Shown piece by piece: positions 49,462 to 58,779 of a DNA stretch of 58,975 bases. The stretch comes from Collinsella sp. AK_207A (GTDB lineage Bacteria; Actinomycetota; Coriobacteriia; Coriobacteriales; Coriobacteriaceae). Position numbers and translations under genes: made by a program. The notes below the pieces were generated by a model. That model did no database searches and was not told the origin of the DNA. It saw nothing but the letters and a program-made list of their open reading frames with translations. The stretch is from assembly GCF_902501965.1 (NCBI RefSeq), contig NZ_CABWID010000005.1:1-58975 (forward strand), in the 5' to 3' direction. Within the stretch, counting starts at the first letter, position 1. Each line of letters opens with the position of its first letter.

Positions 49462-51030
49462 TTAGCCCTCCAGGTCCGCCACGATGGCGTCGATCTGGGA
49501 GCGGAGCTGCTGCTCACGCGCCACGATGCCGGCGATGCGCTCGTTCAGCTCGGCAATATCCACCTTTACGCGGGTGTCGCGCTTCTCGACCCAGGTACCC
49601 ACAGACAGGTTGTAGTGGTTGGCCTCCCCACCGATCTCGGTGATGCCCACGAGCTTGGAGAAGTACTCCTCCTCCGTGCGATCGATAACGGCGTCGGCGA
49701 TTTTCTCGATATGCTCCGGCATGAGAACGTTCTTGTTGCCCACGTGGCCGAAGAGCTCGCTCGCGTCAACGAAGAGCACCTGGTCGTCCGCCTTGTGTCG
49801 GGAAAGCACGATAACGCAGGTAGCGATGGTGACGCCAAAGAAGAGGTTCGCCGGCAGCTGGATGACAGCGTCCACGAAGTTGTTGTCCACAAGGTAGCGG
49901 CGGATCTTCTCCTCGGCGCCTCCTCGGTAAAGGACGCCGGGGAACTCGACGATAGCGGCCGTGCCCTCGGTGGAGAGCCATGAGAGCATGTGCATGGTGA
50001 ACGCAAGGTCCGCGTAGCCCTTGGGCGCGAGCACGCCCGCCGGGCTGAAGCGCGGGTCGTTGATGAGGGTGGGATCGTTGTCGCCCACCCACTTCACCGA
50101 GTAGGGTGGATTGGAGACGATGGCATCGAACGGCTCGTCATCCCAATGCTGCGGATTGAGCAGGGTATCGCCACGAGCGATATCGAAGTCGCTGAAGTTC
50201 ACGTGGTGCAGGAACATGTTGATGCGGGCCAGGTTGTAGGTAGTGGGGTTGATCTCCTGACCGAAGAACCCGCCACGCACGTTCTCGGGGCCCAGGATCT
50301 TGGCGAACTTGAGCAAGAGCGAACCGGAACCGCAGGCAGGGTCGTAGACCTTGTTGACGCTCGTACGATGACCGATGACGATGCGCGCGAGAAGCTCAGA
50401 CACTTCCTGCGGGGTGAAGAACTCGCCGCCCGACTTACCCGCTTGGCTGGCGTACATGTTCATGAGGTACTCGTAGGCATCGCCGAACAGATCGATGCTT
50501 GCGTCCCGGACGCTACCAAAGTCGAGGTCTCGAATGCCCTCGATGATCTTGGCGAGGCGCGCGTTCCGCTCCACGAGGTCGCCACCGAGCTTGTTGGAGG
50601 TAACGTCCACGTCGTCGAACAAGCCCTTGAAGCTGTCTTCGGACGAGGTGCCCACGCTGGAACCCTCGATAGCCTCGAAGATCTCCTTGACGTGGATGTT
50701 GAGCTCAGGGTCCCTGTCCGGTGCCTTGGCGATATTCGCGAACAGCTGCGAGGGCAGGATGAAGTAGCCCATATCCTTGAGAAGATCGGCGCGAGCCGCC
50801 TCGGCATCATCGTCGGAAAGCTCGGCATAGGAGAAGGTGGGGTCGCCCGCCTCGTGCTCGCCGGTATCGATGTACTCGGCAAGGTCCTCGGAAATGAAGC
50901 GGTAGAACAAGAAGCAGAGGATATACGCCTTGAAGTCCCAGCCGTCCACCGCGCCGCGCACTTCGTCTGCAATTCCCCAGATGGCCTTGTGAAGCTCGGC
51001 ACGTTGGGCCTGCCTGTCGGATTGAGCCAT
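49462..51030 (-). CDS. hsdM: Type I restriction-modification methyltransferase subunit
   Basis: HsdM transfers a methyl group to adenine in the target defined by HsdS. The 522-residue protein has the SAM-binding DPACGSGSLLLKFAK and the catalytic NPPYS motif, with an N-terminal helical domain (about 1-170). Both motifs are intact, so it is probably active. It is the first gene of the operon hsdM-winged helix-RhuM-Fic-hsdS. A TATTAT upstream on the minus strand may be its -10 element. Confidence 0.96.
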   Translation of the reverse strand: MAQSDRQAQRAELHKAIWGIADEVRGAVDGWDFKAYILCFLFYRFISEDLAEYIDTGEHEAGDPTFSYAELSDDDAEAARADLLKDMGYFILPSQLFANIAKAPDRDPELNIHVKEIFEAIEGSSVGTSSEDSFKGLFDDVDVTSNKLGGDLVERNARLAKIIEGIRDLDFGSVRDASIDLFGDAYEYLMNMYASQAGKSGGEFFTPQEVSELLARIVIGHRTSVNKVYDPACGSGSLLLKFAKILGPENVRGGFFGQEINPTTYNLARINMFLHHVNFSDFDIARGDTLLNPQHWDDEPFDAIVSNPPYSVKWVGDNDPTLINDPRFSPAGVLAPKGYADLAFTMHMLSWLSTEGTAAIVEFPGVLYRGGAEEKIRRYLVDNNFVDAVIQLPANLFFGVTIATCVIVLSRHKADDQVLFVDASELFGHVGNKNVLMPEHIEKIADAVIDRTEEEYFSKLVGITEIGGEANHYNLSVGTWVEKRDTRVKVDIAELNERIAGIVAREQQLRSQIDAIVADLEG

Positions 51031-51178
51031 GGTCAGCTAACCTTTCCCCTGCTTTTAGGGTCGCTGATAATACGCCTGCTAGTCTAACCGATGGAACGGA
51101 TAGCTGCATTGACCCACCCGCGCTGAAAAGTGGCACGCCGAGACTGTCCAGGCGTACCACTTTCGGGTGAGATCCCAT
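51031..51178. other. Right edge of the restriction island
   Basis: This spacer lies between hsdM and a flavoprotein gene. It contains an imperfect inverted repeat (AAAGTGG and CCACTTT, about 51126-51166). No integrase, direct repeat or tRNA end was found. Confidence 0.4.
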
Positions 51179-52504
51179 TTACTCGTTCGGTCGTGCGGTG
51201 TTGATGGCCGCAGCGGCAGCGGCGCGGCCCGCGCGCAGGCCGGAGAGCCATGCCCATGCCAGGTTGAAGCCGCCGCAGTCCGCGTCTTGGTCGAGCATCT
51301 CGCCGCAGACGTGCACGGCGGGCACCACCCCGGAATCGACGGCCAGCGTCTCCAGGTCAACGGCATCGAGCGGCACGCCGCCGCGCCGCACCTGGGCCTG
51401 GCGCTCCTCGGTGCGGCCCCGCACTACGAGCGGTAACCGCTTGGCAAGCTTGGCCAGGCGCGTGAGCACATCCCCGCGCAAACCGTCGGAAACGCCCGCG
51501 CACGCGGCGGCATCCATCTCGAGCAGCAAACGGGAGACGGGGCGCGCCAGCAGGCCGTCCAACCAGGCGGGATCCCGCCCATCGAAGGTGCCAACCGCAT
51601 CCTCGCGTGCTCGTAACAAGCCCATCAACTCGCCGGAGGTGAGTTGCGGGAACAGATCGAGCTCGAGCGTATCCCCCGGCGCCACGCGGCGGGAGATGTC
51701 GAACGCCACGATGCCCGAGATGCCGTAGGAACGGAAGAGCACCTCCCCCGCCTCGCGGTACACCGTCTCTCCGGAGCGAACGAGGGAGACATCGGCCTCC
51801 ACACGCAAGCCGTCGAGCCCCCGCAGGCTCACCTGTGCCGGAGCGCAGGCGATGGGGCACAGCACGGGAGCCTCCACCACATGGGGCAGGCCGAAGAGAT
51901 CAAAGGCGGGCGCGCTGGAACCGCCGGTCGCGAGCACCACGCGGCGTGCGCGCACGGTCTCCTCAACCCGGTGGGCCGCAGCCAGGGCCTTGCGCGCGCG
52001 ACGCAAATCCCCTTCAAAGCGAACCGCGCGCTCGGGGCGCAGCACGCGGAGCCCCCATGCCGAGCCGTCGTAATCCGCGGTGGCAACCTCGCACCCGCAG
52101 GAGAGCTCCACGCCCGCGCGCGCGACCCCGCGGAGCAACACATCTCGCACGGACTCGGCCCGACGCGTCGCGGGATACAACCTGCCTTCGATCTCGCAGG
52201 CCAGAAGCCCCAAAGAGTCGAAGAAGCCGGTAACCGCGGCCTCGGGCGCCGGCCCCATCACCGCGCGGGCGGCGTCAGGGTCGTGGTAGCGCTGCGCATC
52301 CAGATGAACGTTGGACAAGTTGCAGCGCCCGTTGCCGGTGGAGAGAATCGGCAGGCCGCACGCCACGTCGCGCTCGAGCACGACCACGCGTGCCCCCGCG
52401 CGCGCCGCCGCAATGGCAGCCGCGAGCCCGGAGGCACCGCCGCCAATCACGGCAACGTCAAAGCACGGCGCTTCCGATTCCATGCGGCCCGACCGCTGCG
52501 TCAC
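51179..52504 (-). CDS. HI0933/BaiN-type flavoprotein
   Basis: The 441-residue protein has the FAD motif VAVIGGGASGLAAAIAAARAGARV, followed by ILSTGNGRCNLSN, and a C-terminal HVCGEMLDQDADCGGFNLAWAWLSG that completes the FAD pocket. Relatives include the BaiN bile-acid flavoprotein, but most members have no assigned function, so bile-acid metabolism is only a possibility. The GTG at 52504 follows GAGGGG; an ATG seven codons later lacks a ribosome binding site. Confidence 0.84.
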   Translation of the reverse strand: MTQRSGRMESEAPCFDVAVIGGGASGLAAAIAAARAGARVVVLERDVACGLPILSTGNGRCNLSNVHLDAQRYHDPDAARAVMGPAPEAAVTGFFDSLGLLACEIEGRLYPATRRAESVRDVLLRGVARAGVELSCGCEVATADYDGSAWGLRVLRPERAVRFEGDLRRARKALAAAHRVEETVRARRVVLATGGSSAPAFDLFGLPHVVEAPVLCPIACAPAQVSLRGLDGLRVEADVSLVRSGETVYREAGEVLFRSYGISGIVAFDISRRVAPGDTLELDLFPQLTSGELMGLLRAREDAVGTFDGRDPAWLDGLLARPVSRLLLEMDAAACAGVSDGLRGDVLTRLAKLAKRLPLVVRGRTEERQAQVRRGGVPLDAVDLETLAVDSGVVPAVHVCGEMLDQDADCGGFNLAWAWLSGLRAGRAAAAAAINTARPNE

Positions 52505-52523
52505 CGATTCCGCCCCTCAAGCC

Positions 52524-53381
52524 CTAGGCGCTCGCGCCTGCGTCATCCGCGTCGTCCACATCGCCCTCGTGCGCCGACACGGCGCGAATCTTGGCAACCG
52601 CCTCGGGCAACAGGCCCTCCGGCAGCTCGTTCTCAAAGGTGCCCGCATCGCAGGCGGCAGCGAGCGCCGGATCGATGGGCACGCAGCCGAGCACGTCGAC
52701 CTGGTACTCCCCCGCCACAGCATCGAGCTTGCTCTTGCCGAAGACCTCGATCTTCTTGCCGCAATCCGGGCAGGTCACGTAGCTCATGTTCTCGACCACG
52801 CCGAGCACGGGCACGTTCATCTTCTCGGCCATGTTCACGGCCTTGGCCACGATCATGCTCACCAGGTCCTGCGGGCTCGTCACGATGACGATGCCGTCCA
52901 CCGGGAGCGACTGGAACACGGTGAGGGCCACGTCGCCCGTTCCCGGAGGCATGTCGACCAGCAGGTAGTCGAGCGGGCCCCAACTCGTCTCGGACCAGAA
53001 CTGACGGATGGCGCCGGCGATGACCGGACCGCGCCAGAGCACCGGGTCCGTCTCGTGCTCGAGGAGCAAGTTGGAGCTCATGACCTTGATGCCGTGCGCG
53101 GAGATCTCGGGCAGCAGCAGCTTGCCCAAAGCCCCCGCGTGGCGCCCGCTCATGCCCATCATCTTGGGGATGGAGGGGCCGGTGATGTCGGCATCCAGGA
53201 TGCCCACCTTGGCGCCCCCGCGCGCGAGCTCCACCGCGAGCGCGCCCGTCACGAGCGACTTGCCCACGCCGCCCTTGCCCGAGAGCACGGCGATCACGCG
53301 CTTGACCTCGGACAGGTTATTCTCCTCAAACTGCATCGGAGCGCGCTTGCCGCCCGCCGCCGCTGCTTCTCCGCACCCCAT
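52524..53381 (-). CDS. mrp: Mrp/NBP35 family ATP-binding protein
   Basis: The 285-residue protein has the deviant Walker A LSGKGGVGKS, the ILDADITGPSIPKMMG segment and a VDMPPGTGD box. A CPDCGKK pair toward the C-terminus can bind an iron-sulfur cluster. Family members carry clusters to target proteins. It lacks the N-terminal MIP18-like domain found in some Mrp proteins. AGGA lies upstream of the ATG. The gene ends 19 bases before the flavoprotein gene, which it may share a transcript with. Confidence 0.93.
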   Translation of the reverse strand: MGCGEAAAAGGKRAPMQFEENNLSEVKRVIAVLSGKGGVGKSLVTGALAVELARGGAKVGILDADITGPSIPKMMGMSGRHAGALGKLLLPEISAHGIKVMSSNLLLEHETDPVLWRGPVIAGAIRQFWSETSWGPLDYLLVDMPPGTGDVALTVFQSLPVDGIVIVTSPQDLVSMIVAKAVNMAEKMNVPVLGVVENMSYVTCPDCGKKIEVFGKSKLDAVAGEYQVDVLGCVPIDPALAAACDAGTFENELPEGLLPEAVAKIRAVSAHEGDVDDADDAGASA

Positions 53382-53503
53382 GGCACGTCCTCTCTCTCGG
53401 AAACACGGCCCCATTGTACCCATGCGCGCACGGGCGTGTCAGATGCGCGCGTATGCGCCACGGCACCCCGAACGCCCGCGGGCAACGGGCGAAACCCTAT
53501 CCG

Positions 53504-54550
53504 CTACCGGCGACGGAACAGCTCGCGCGCGCGGTCGGCCAGGTTCGTCGCGCGGATGACGCCCTCGTAGGGCAGCATGCGCAGGTTGGGGAAGGCGTTG
53601 AAGTAGCGCAGGTCGCGACGGCGCAGCCGCAGCTTGGGCACCGGGCGCGCGGGGCGGCGCGGGCGCTCCGGCATGCGCGGACGCGGCACCGAACTAACTA
53701 GGCGCTTCGCCGTCATGCGCAGGCCCTCGCTGCCCTCCACCACAAAGGCGGGAATCTCGAGCTTCTCGCGCAGCGCGTCCATCGCGGCGTCGGAGAGCGT
53801 GGCGAGCCAGGCGTTGATGGCGCGTCCCCGCGTGTGCGCGGTCTGCACGGAATCCACAGCCTGCTCGGGCACGTGCTCGAGCAGGCCGTCCGACACGTCA
53901 CGCAGACCCTCGTTGATGCGCTCGGCCATCTCGGCGCGCAGGTCTTCCAGCTGGGCGGAGAGACGGCGCCAGCTCGCAAGCGCAAAGACGGCATCCACCG
54001 CGGTCAGGGCCACGAGCACCATGGCCACCGCCATGAGCGCGGGAGCCGGAACGTGCAGCATCGCATCCAGGAGCGCCGGCTGCGCCACGCGGCACACCAG
54101 CAACGCCGCGGTGCCAAAAACGAGCGCCCCGTACAGGCAGATGCGCCCGTGCAGGTTCAGCGGAAAGCGCGAGTAGTCCCAGAAGCGGGCGTTGGTGATC
54201 TGCTCGAGCGCCCATCCCACCACGTACTCGATGGCGCAGCACACCACCGCGGCGAGCGCGAACTGACTGGGCACGCTCTCCACGCCGCGCAGCGCGAGCC
54301 AGCACGCGATGCCGCCCACGCCGTAGATGGGACAGCACGGGCCGAGCAGGAACCCGCTGTTGGCAAAGCGCCCGTGCGCGAGCATGGCGCAGACGGTGGA
54401 CTCGTACGCCCAGCCGATGAAGCCGTAGACGAAAAACGAGATGATGAGCGCGGAAAGCGGCGCGCCCGAGATGGTGGCACCGTTCAGGATGAGCGACGCA
54501 GCGGCCGCCCCCACCACCGGGGGCACCACGGGCAGGGCAGTGCGAATCAT
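53504..54550 (-). CDS. CmpB-like (PF06541) membrane protein
   Basis: The 348-residue protein has about five hydrophobic segments within residues 1-200, with YGFIGWAYESTVCAML and GPCCPIYGVGG, both typical of the putative ABC-transporter CmpB family. A long cytoplasmic region with a coiled-coil-like stretch (RRLSAQLEDLRAEMAERIN) and a basic C-terminus follows. Function is unknown. The ATG at 54550 overlaps the HD gene stop as ATGA, so the two are translationally coupled. Confidence 0.8.
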   Translation of the reverse strand: MIRTALPVVPPVVGAAAASLILNGATISGAPLSALIISFFVYGFIGWAYESTVCAMLAHGRFANSGFLLGPCCPIYGVGGIACWLALRGVESVPSQFALAAVVCCAIEYVVGWALEQITNARFWDYSRFPLNLHGRICLYGALVFGTAALLVCRVAQPALLDAMLHVPAPALMAVAMVLVALTAVDAVFALASWRRLSAQLEDLRAEMAERINEGLRDVSDGLLEHVPEQAVDSVQTAHTRGRAINAWLATLSDAAMDALREKLEIPAFVVEGSEGLRMTAKRLVSSVPRPRMPERPRRPARPVPKLRLRRRDLRYFNAFPNLRMLPYEGVIRATNLADRARELFRRR

Positions 54551-55062
54551 GCGCGGCTCCCGCGAGGATCGGAGCCGGTACGCGTGCGGCCGCGCAGGCG
54601 GCCCTCCACGGTCTCCCGCAGCGCGCAGTACTTGTCGGCCAGGCACACGATCCAGGCCTCGCGGCACGTAGGCGGAATCGGCACCAGAGGGAACATGTGG
54701 CGGACGATGATGTTGCGCTCGCGAGCCGTCAGCGAGAAGTCTGCCTCGGCATTGCGCAGCGCCGTGAACGGATGGCGGAACCCGTGCAGTCGATGGCTCG
54801 GATCGGGATCGTGCCAGTCGTAGAGAAAGTAGTCGTGCAGCAGCGCACCGCGGATGAGGGAAGAGCGGTCGGTGCCGATGCCCACGTGCGCAAGGGCATC
54901 GGCCATGCGAGCCGCTGTAACGGCAACGGCGTTGACGTGGGCAAAGACCGTCACATCGCCATGCTGGATGAACTGGCGCGTCAGGCCGAGGCGCCCCTGT
55001 TCCTCCAACGCGCTTGCCACCGCGTGAACCTCGGCGACCACGCCCGTTTTGCTCCGACCCAT
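54547..55062 (-). CDS. HD-family phosphohydrolase
   Basis: The 171-residue protein has HVNAVAVTAARMAD, then GALLHDYFLYDWHD with the HD pair, and RHMFPLVPIPPTCREAW near the C-terminus. Metal-binding histidines and aspartates of the HD fold are in place. The ATG at 55062 follows GGGGAGG. A GATAAT on the minus strand about 45-50 bases upstream may be part of its promoter. It is the first of a two-gene unit with the CmpB-like protein. Confidence 0.8.
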   Translation of the reverse strand: MGRSKTGVVAEVHAVASALEEQGRLGLTRQFIQHGDVTVFAHVNAVAVTAARMADALAHVGIGTDRSSLIRGALLHDYFLYDWHDPDPSHRLHGFRHPFTALRNAEADFSLTARERNIIVRHMFPLVPIPPTCREAWIVCLADKYCALRETVEGRLRGRTRTGSDPRGSRA

Positions 55063-55199
55063 CGATCCTCCCCGCGGCGAGCGCTCCATGGGCCCGCCCT
55101 TTCCCGTTAATTGCGACCCATTATCTCCGCAGCACGCCGTGGGACGGCCAGCGCCGGCGCGGCCACACGGACACTACGGAACCCGGCGCCGCCCACACG

Positions 55200-56135
55200 T
55201 CAGCGCGGCGCCACGACCCGGAGCGCGGCGGGCACGACCTCCACGTTGAAATGCGTGCCCCGCAGGCGCTCGCCGTCCACCTGCACCGGCGGCTCCAGGG
55301 GAAAATCGAGTTCGATGCGCCGAACGCACCGCAGGCGCACGACGCGCGAACCCGCATGGGCACCGCGCCGCGCCAGGGCGAAGAGCGCCAGGATATGAGC
55401 GATCGACGGGCGACGCACGTTGTAGCACACGTCGAGCAAGCCGTCTGCCGGGTCGGCGGCGGGGCAGATACGGAACCCGCCTCCGTAGGTTGGGCCCACC
55501 TGCACGGCAAAGACCAGTTCGGAGAGCTCCTCCGGCTCACCCCCGTCAAAGCGGGCCGTGCAGGGCCAGCCCGTACGCGCCCGGCCCATCACCTTCAAGC
55601 CTGAGGTCATGAAGAGCGCCTCGCCCCGCTGCCGCGCACCCTCGGCGCGGCGCTCCACTGTGTCGAGCGCAATGGCGGAATCCAGGCCGAACGAAAGCGT
55701 CTGCATGAAGTACACGCCGTTCACGCAGCCTGCCTCGAACTCGCGGATACGCCCGTGGCAGAGTTGCTCCAGCGCGCGGCGCAGGCTGCCGCGCGCCATG
55801 CCGAGCGTGCGCGCGTAGTCGTTGCCCGACCCCATGGGGATGAGGCCCAGCGCCGGGCGCTCCGCGCGCGGGAGCTCCATGAGCCCGTTCACGATCTCGT
55901 GGACGATGCCGTCGCCCCCGAGCGCCACCACGGTGTCGAACCCCTCGACCGCCGCAGCCGCGGCCATGCGCTGGGCATCGCCCGCCGCCGCGGTCGAGCG
56001 CACCTCAAACCCGTGCGTCGCCTCGGGATGGGCGGCAAGGAACGCCTCGACCTCCCCGGCCGCGCGGGCACCCTCGCCGCTCCGCGCGGCGGGATTGGCG
56101 ATGACGAGCGCACGTCCGAGCGCTGATGCCAACAT
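55200..56135 (-). CDS. Diacylglycerol kinase family lipid kinase
   Basis: The 311-residue protein has the nucleotide-binding segment VVALGGDGIVHEIVNG, the MGSGNDYARTLG motif and a C-terminal beta-sandwich. It fits the DagK/YegS group that phosphorylates diacylglycerol or related lipids at the membrane. The first residues (GRALVIANPAARSG) match the family. It follows a three-gene run reading the same way: dCMP deaminase, a small membrane protein, then this kinase. Confidence 0.9.
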   Translation of the reverse strand: MLASALGRALVIANPAARSGEGARAAGEVEAFLAAHPEATHGFEVRSTAAAGDAQRMAAAAAVEGFDTVVALGGDGIVHEIVNGLMELPRAERPALGLIPMGSGNDYARTLGMARGSLRRALEQLCHGRIREFEAGCVNGVYFMQTLSFGLDSAIALDTVERRAEGARQRGEALFMTSGLKVMGRARTGWPCTARFDGGEPEELSELVFAVQVGPTYGGGFRICPAADPADGLLDVCYNVRRPSIAHILALFALARRGAHAGSRVVRLRCVRRIELDFPLEPPVQVDGERLRGTHFNVEVVPAALRVVAPR

Positions 56136-56195
56136 GCAGGACCTTCTTCCTCACGACCGCCGCCGAGATGACGGGCGGCCGCCAACACCCTGGGG

Positions 56196-56396
56196 CTATT
56201 TCTTCTTCCAGCGCTCGGGAAGATGCAGATCGATGTTCACCCTGCCTCCGTGCATGAAGAACAGCACCGCGACCACGATGAGCGCCACGGGCAGCAGCTT
56301 GAGGGCGAGGCCCACGACCGCGCCCATGAGCGCCAGCGCCATGATGATGAACGCCAGGCAAAGGCAGGCTATGAAGAGCACGAGCACCAGGCTCAT
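56196..56396 (-). CDS. Small membrane protein
   Basis: This 66-residue protein has two hydrophobic segments: SLVLVLFIACLCLAFIIMAL and ALKLLPVALIVVAVLFFM. A short charged tail (HLPERWKKK) follows. Its ATG overlaps the dCMP deaminase stop as ATGA. A transcribed, translated membrane peptide is likely; the role is unknown. Confidence 0.72.
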   Translation of the reverse strand: MSLVLVLFIACLCLAFIIMALALMGAVVGLALKLLPVALIVVAVLFFMHGGRVNIDLHLPERWKKK

Positions 56397-56890
56397 CGAG
56401 CGCCACCACCCTCGACGGCGTCCGCACCCACCGACACCTGGCGATAGCGGATGCCGCACGAGTCCAGAATGCGTCGCGAGATGCGGGCGTCATCGGTATC
56501 GGCGTATTTGTTGTCCAGGTAGACAACCTCGCCGATACCCACCTGCGCCATGATCTTGGCGCAGTCGTGACAGGGGAAGAGCGTGACGTACACGGTGGCG
56601 CCGCCCAGGTCCTTCAGCGAACCGCGGTAGTTGAGCACCGCGTTCGCCTCGGCATGCACCACGTAGTTGTGCTTGTCCTCCAAGGGATCGTCCGAGGTGC
56701 CCCAGGGAAAGTCATCGTCGTTCAGAGCTGAGGGCGTGCCGTTGTAGCCCACGGAGAGGATGCGGTGATTGGTGTCGGCGATGCAGGCGCCGACCTGCGT
56801 GTTGGGATCCTTGCTGCGCAGCTGCGCCGCGATGGCGACGCGCATGAAGAATTCGTCCCAAGAGATAACGTTCTCGCGTTTGCTCGACAT
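56393..56890 (-). CDS. dCMP deaminase
   Basis: Converts dCMP to dUMP, feeding dTMP synthesis. The 165-residue protein has the zinc site HAEANAVLN and PCHDCAK of the cytidine/deoxycytidylate deaminase family. The N-terminal WDEFFMRVAIAAQLRSKDPNTQVGA is typical of ComEB-type enzymes. GGGAGG precedes the ATG. It leads a minus-strand run with a small membrane protein and the lipid kinase. Confidence 0.94.
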   Translation of the reverse strand: MSSKRENVISWDEFFMRVAIAAQLRSKDPNTQVGACIADTNHRILSVGYNGTPSALNDDDFPWGTSDDPLEDKHNYVVHAEANAVLNYRGSLKDLGGATVYVTLFPCHDCAKIMAQVGIGEVVYLDNKYADTDDARISRRILDSCGIRYRQVSVGADAVEGGGAR

Positions 56891-57006
56891 GACCAGCCTC
56901 CCGGTTGGGCGTTGCTTGCGTTCACAATGAGGTATCTTCTACCCAGATGCAAGCAGGGCACGGGCGTCGCTTCAAAATCATCGCCGCGCAGGGACGGGAG
57001 CAGGGC

Positions 57007-57585
57007 ATGGAGACCAACCAGCACACAGCGTATCGGATTCGCACAGCGCGGCCCGCGGACGCGCCCGCGGTGCAGCGCATCAAGGCGCCGTACGTGGAGT
57101 GCACGCCCTACAACTTTGCCTTTGAGCCGCCCACGGCGGCCGAGGTGGAGCGGGACATCCGCCAGACGCTCGAGCGCTATCCCTTCCTAGTGGCCGAGCA
57201 GCCGGACGGCACGCTCCTCGGTTGGGCGCAGGCCGAGCCCTTCCGTGCGCGCGAGGCAGACGGCTGGAACGTGGAGCTTACCATCTACCTCGCCGAAGAC
57301 GCGCGCGGCCACGGCGTGGGCACGGCCCTGTACGAATCTCTGCTCCGCTTGCTCGCCCTCCAGGGCGTGCAGAACGCCTACGCGTGCATCACGGCGAGCA
57401 ACGAGGCGAGCCTGGCTTTCCACCGCGCGCGGGGGTTCACCGAGGTGGGGCGCTTTCCCGCCACGGGTTACAAGCAGGGTGCCTGGCACGACACGGTCTA
57501 CCTCTGGCGCGCGCTCGGCGACCACGAGGTGCCGCCCGCACCGTTCCGGCCGTTTGCGCAGCTTGCGGGGGACGCCGTCCTCTAG
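57007..57585 (+). CDS. GNAT family N-acetyltransferase
   Basis: The 192-residue protein has the acetyl-CoA loop EDARGHGVGTALYE and, near the C-terminus, FHRARGFTEVGRF and the WHDTVYLWR tail. The tail pattern is seen in phosphinothricin- and methionine-sulfoximine-type acetyltransferases. The acceptor is an amino acid or small amine, but cannot be specified. GGGAG lies six bases before the chosen ATG. It diverges from the deaminase gene. Confidence 0.85.
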   Translation: METNQHTAYRIRTARPADAPAVQRIKAPYVECTPYNFAFEPPTAAEVERDIRQTLERYPFLVAEQPDGTLLGWAQAEPFRAREADGWNVELTIYLAEDARGHGVGTALYESLLRLLALQGVQNAYACITASNEASLAFHRARGFTEVGRFPATGYKQGAWHDTVYLWRALGDHEVPPAPFRPFAQLAGDAVL

Positions 57586-57699
57586 CCGCTGCGCCGCGGG
57601 AGTTCTTCGCCGTAGCCGCCACGGTGCGCATTTTGGCAGGAAGACGGACTCGTTGACCTATACTGTGAGGGCTATCGGCACGACCAGGGAGGTCATCCT

Positions 57700-58779
57700 A
57701 TGCTTCGAATCGGCTTGCTCACGAGCGGCGGCGACTGCCAGGCGCTCAATGCCACCATGCGCGGCATCGTGAAGGCACTCGTACACAAGAGCGAGGAGCC
57801 CGTGGAGATCTACGGCTTTGAGAACGGCTACCGCGGTCTCATCTACGGCCAGTTCCGCGTGATGACACCCGCCGACTTCTCCGGCATCCTCACCCGCGGC
57901 GGCACCATCCTCGGTACCAGCCGCACGCCCTTCAAGCTGCTCGACATCCCGGGCGAGGACGGCGTTGAGAAGGTTCCCGCGATGGTCCACACCTACCACA
58001 AGCTCAAGCTCGACTGCCTGTTCATGCTGGGTGGCAACGGCTCCACCAAGACCGCCAACCGCCTGGCGCAGGAGGGCCTGAACGTCATCGCTCTGCCTAA
58101 AACCATCGACAACGACACCTGGGGCACCGACATCACCTTTGGCTTCACGAGCGCCATCGACGTGGCCACGCGCTGCATCGACGACATCCACACCACCGCC
58201 TCGAGCCACGGCCGCGTGTTCGTGATCGAGATCATGGGCCACAAGGTAGGCTGGATTCCGCTGTACGCGGGTGTGGCCGGCGGTGCCGACGTCATCCTCA
58301 TCCCCGAGATTCCCTACGACATGGAAAACGTGGTCCGCTGCATCGAGGAGCGCATCCACGGCGGCGGCAAGTTCGCCATCATCGCCGTGGCCGAGGGCGC
58401 CATCTCCAAGGAGGAGGCCGCCCTTCCCAAGAAGGAGTACAAGAAGCGCGTGGCGGCCCGTACCAGCCCGTCCATCGTGTACGACATCGCCAAAGAGATC
58501 GAGGAGCGCACGGGACGCGAGACGCGCGTGGCCATTCCCGGCCACACCCAGCGCGGCGGCGAGCCGGACGCCCAGGACCGTATCTTCGCCACGCAGTGCG
58601 GCGTGGAGGCGGCCCTCGCCTGCCTGGCGGGCGAGTTCGGCATCATGATCGCCCAGCGCGACGGCAAGATGTGCCACATGCCGCTTGCCGAGGTGGCCGG
58701 CAAGCTGAAATACGTTGATCCGGAGAGCGACCTGGTCCACGAGGCGAAGGCGCTGGGCATCAGCTTCGGCGACGAGTAG
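57700..58779 (+). CDS. pfkA: 6-phosphofructokinase (group III, GGNGS form)
   Basis: Phosphorylates fructose 6-phosphate in glycolysis. The 359-residue protein has the donor-site motif LGGNGSTKTANRLA and the catalytic PKTIDND. In E. coli-type ATP enzymes the first motif reads GGDGS and the second PGTIDND; the lysine form of the second is found in pyrophosphate enzymes and in actinobacterial ATP enzymes. The glycine after the asparagine favours ATP. GGGAGG lies seven bases upstream, and a TATACT precedes it. Confidence 0.92.
   Translation: MLRIGLLTSGGDCQALNATMRGIVKALVHKSEEPVEIYGFENGYRGLIYGQFRVMTPADFSGILTRGGTILGTSRTPFKLLDIPGEDGVEKVPAMVHTYHKLKLDCLFMLGGNGSTKTANRLAQEGLNVIALPKTIDNDTWGTDITFGFTSAIDVATRCIDDIHTTASSHGRVFVIEIMGHKVGWIPLYAGVAGGADVILIPEIPYDMENVVRCIEERIHGGGKFAIIAVAEGAISKEEAALPKKEYKKRVAARTSPSIVYDIAKEIEERTGRETRVAIPGHTQRGGEPDAQDRIFATQCGVEAALACLAGEFGIMIAQRDGKMCHMPLAEVAGKLKYVDPESDLVHEAKALGISFGDE

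Noticed and set aside
42054-51178. Restriction island as a prophage or integrative element
   Set aside because: No integrase, recombinase, structural phage gene or flanking direct repeat was found; a plain accessory locus is the better description.
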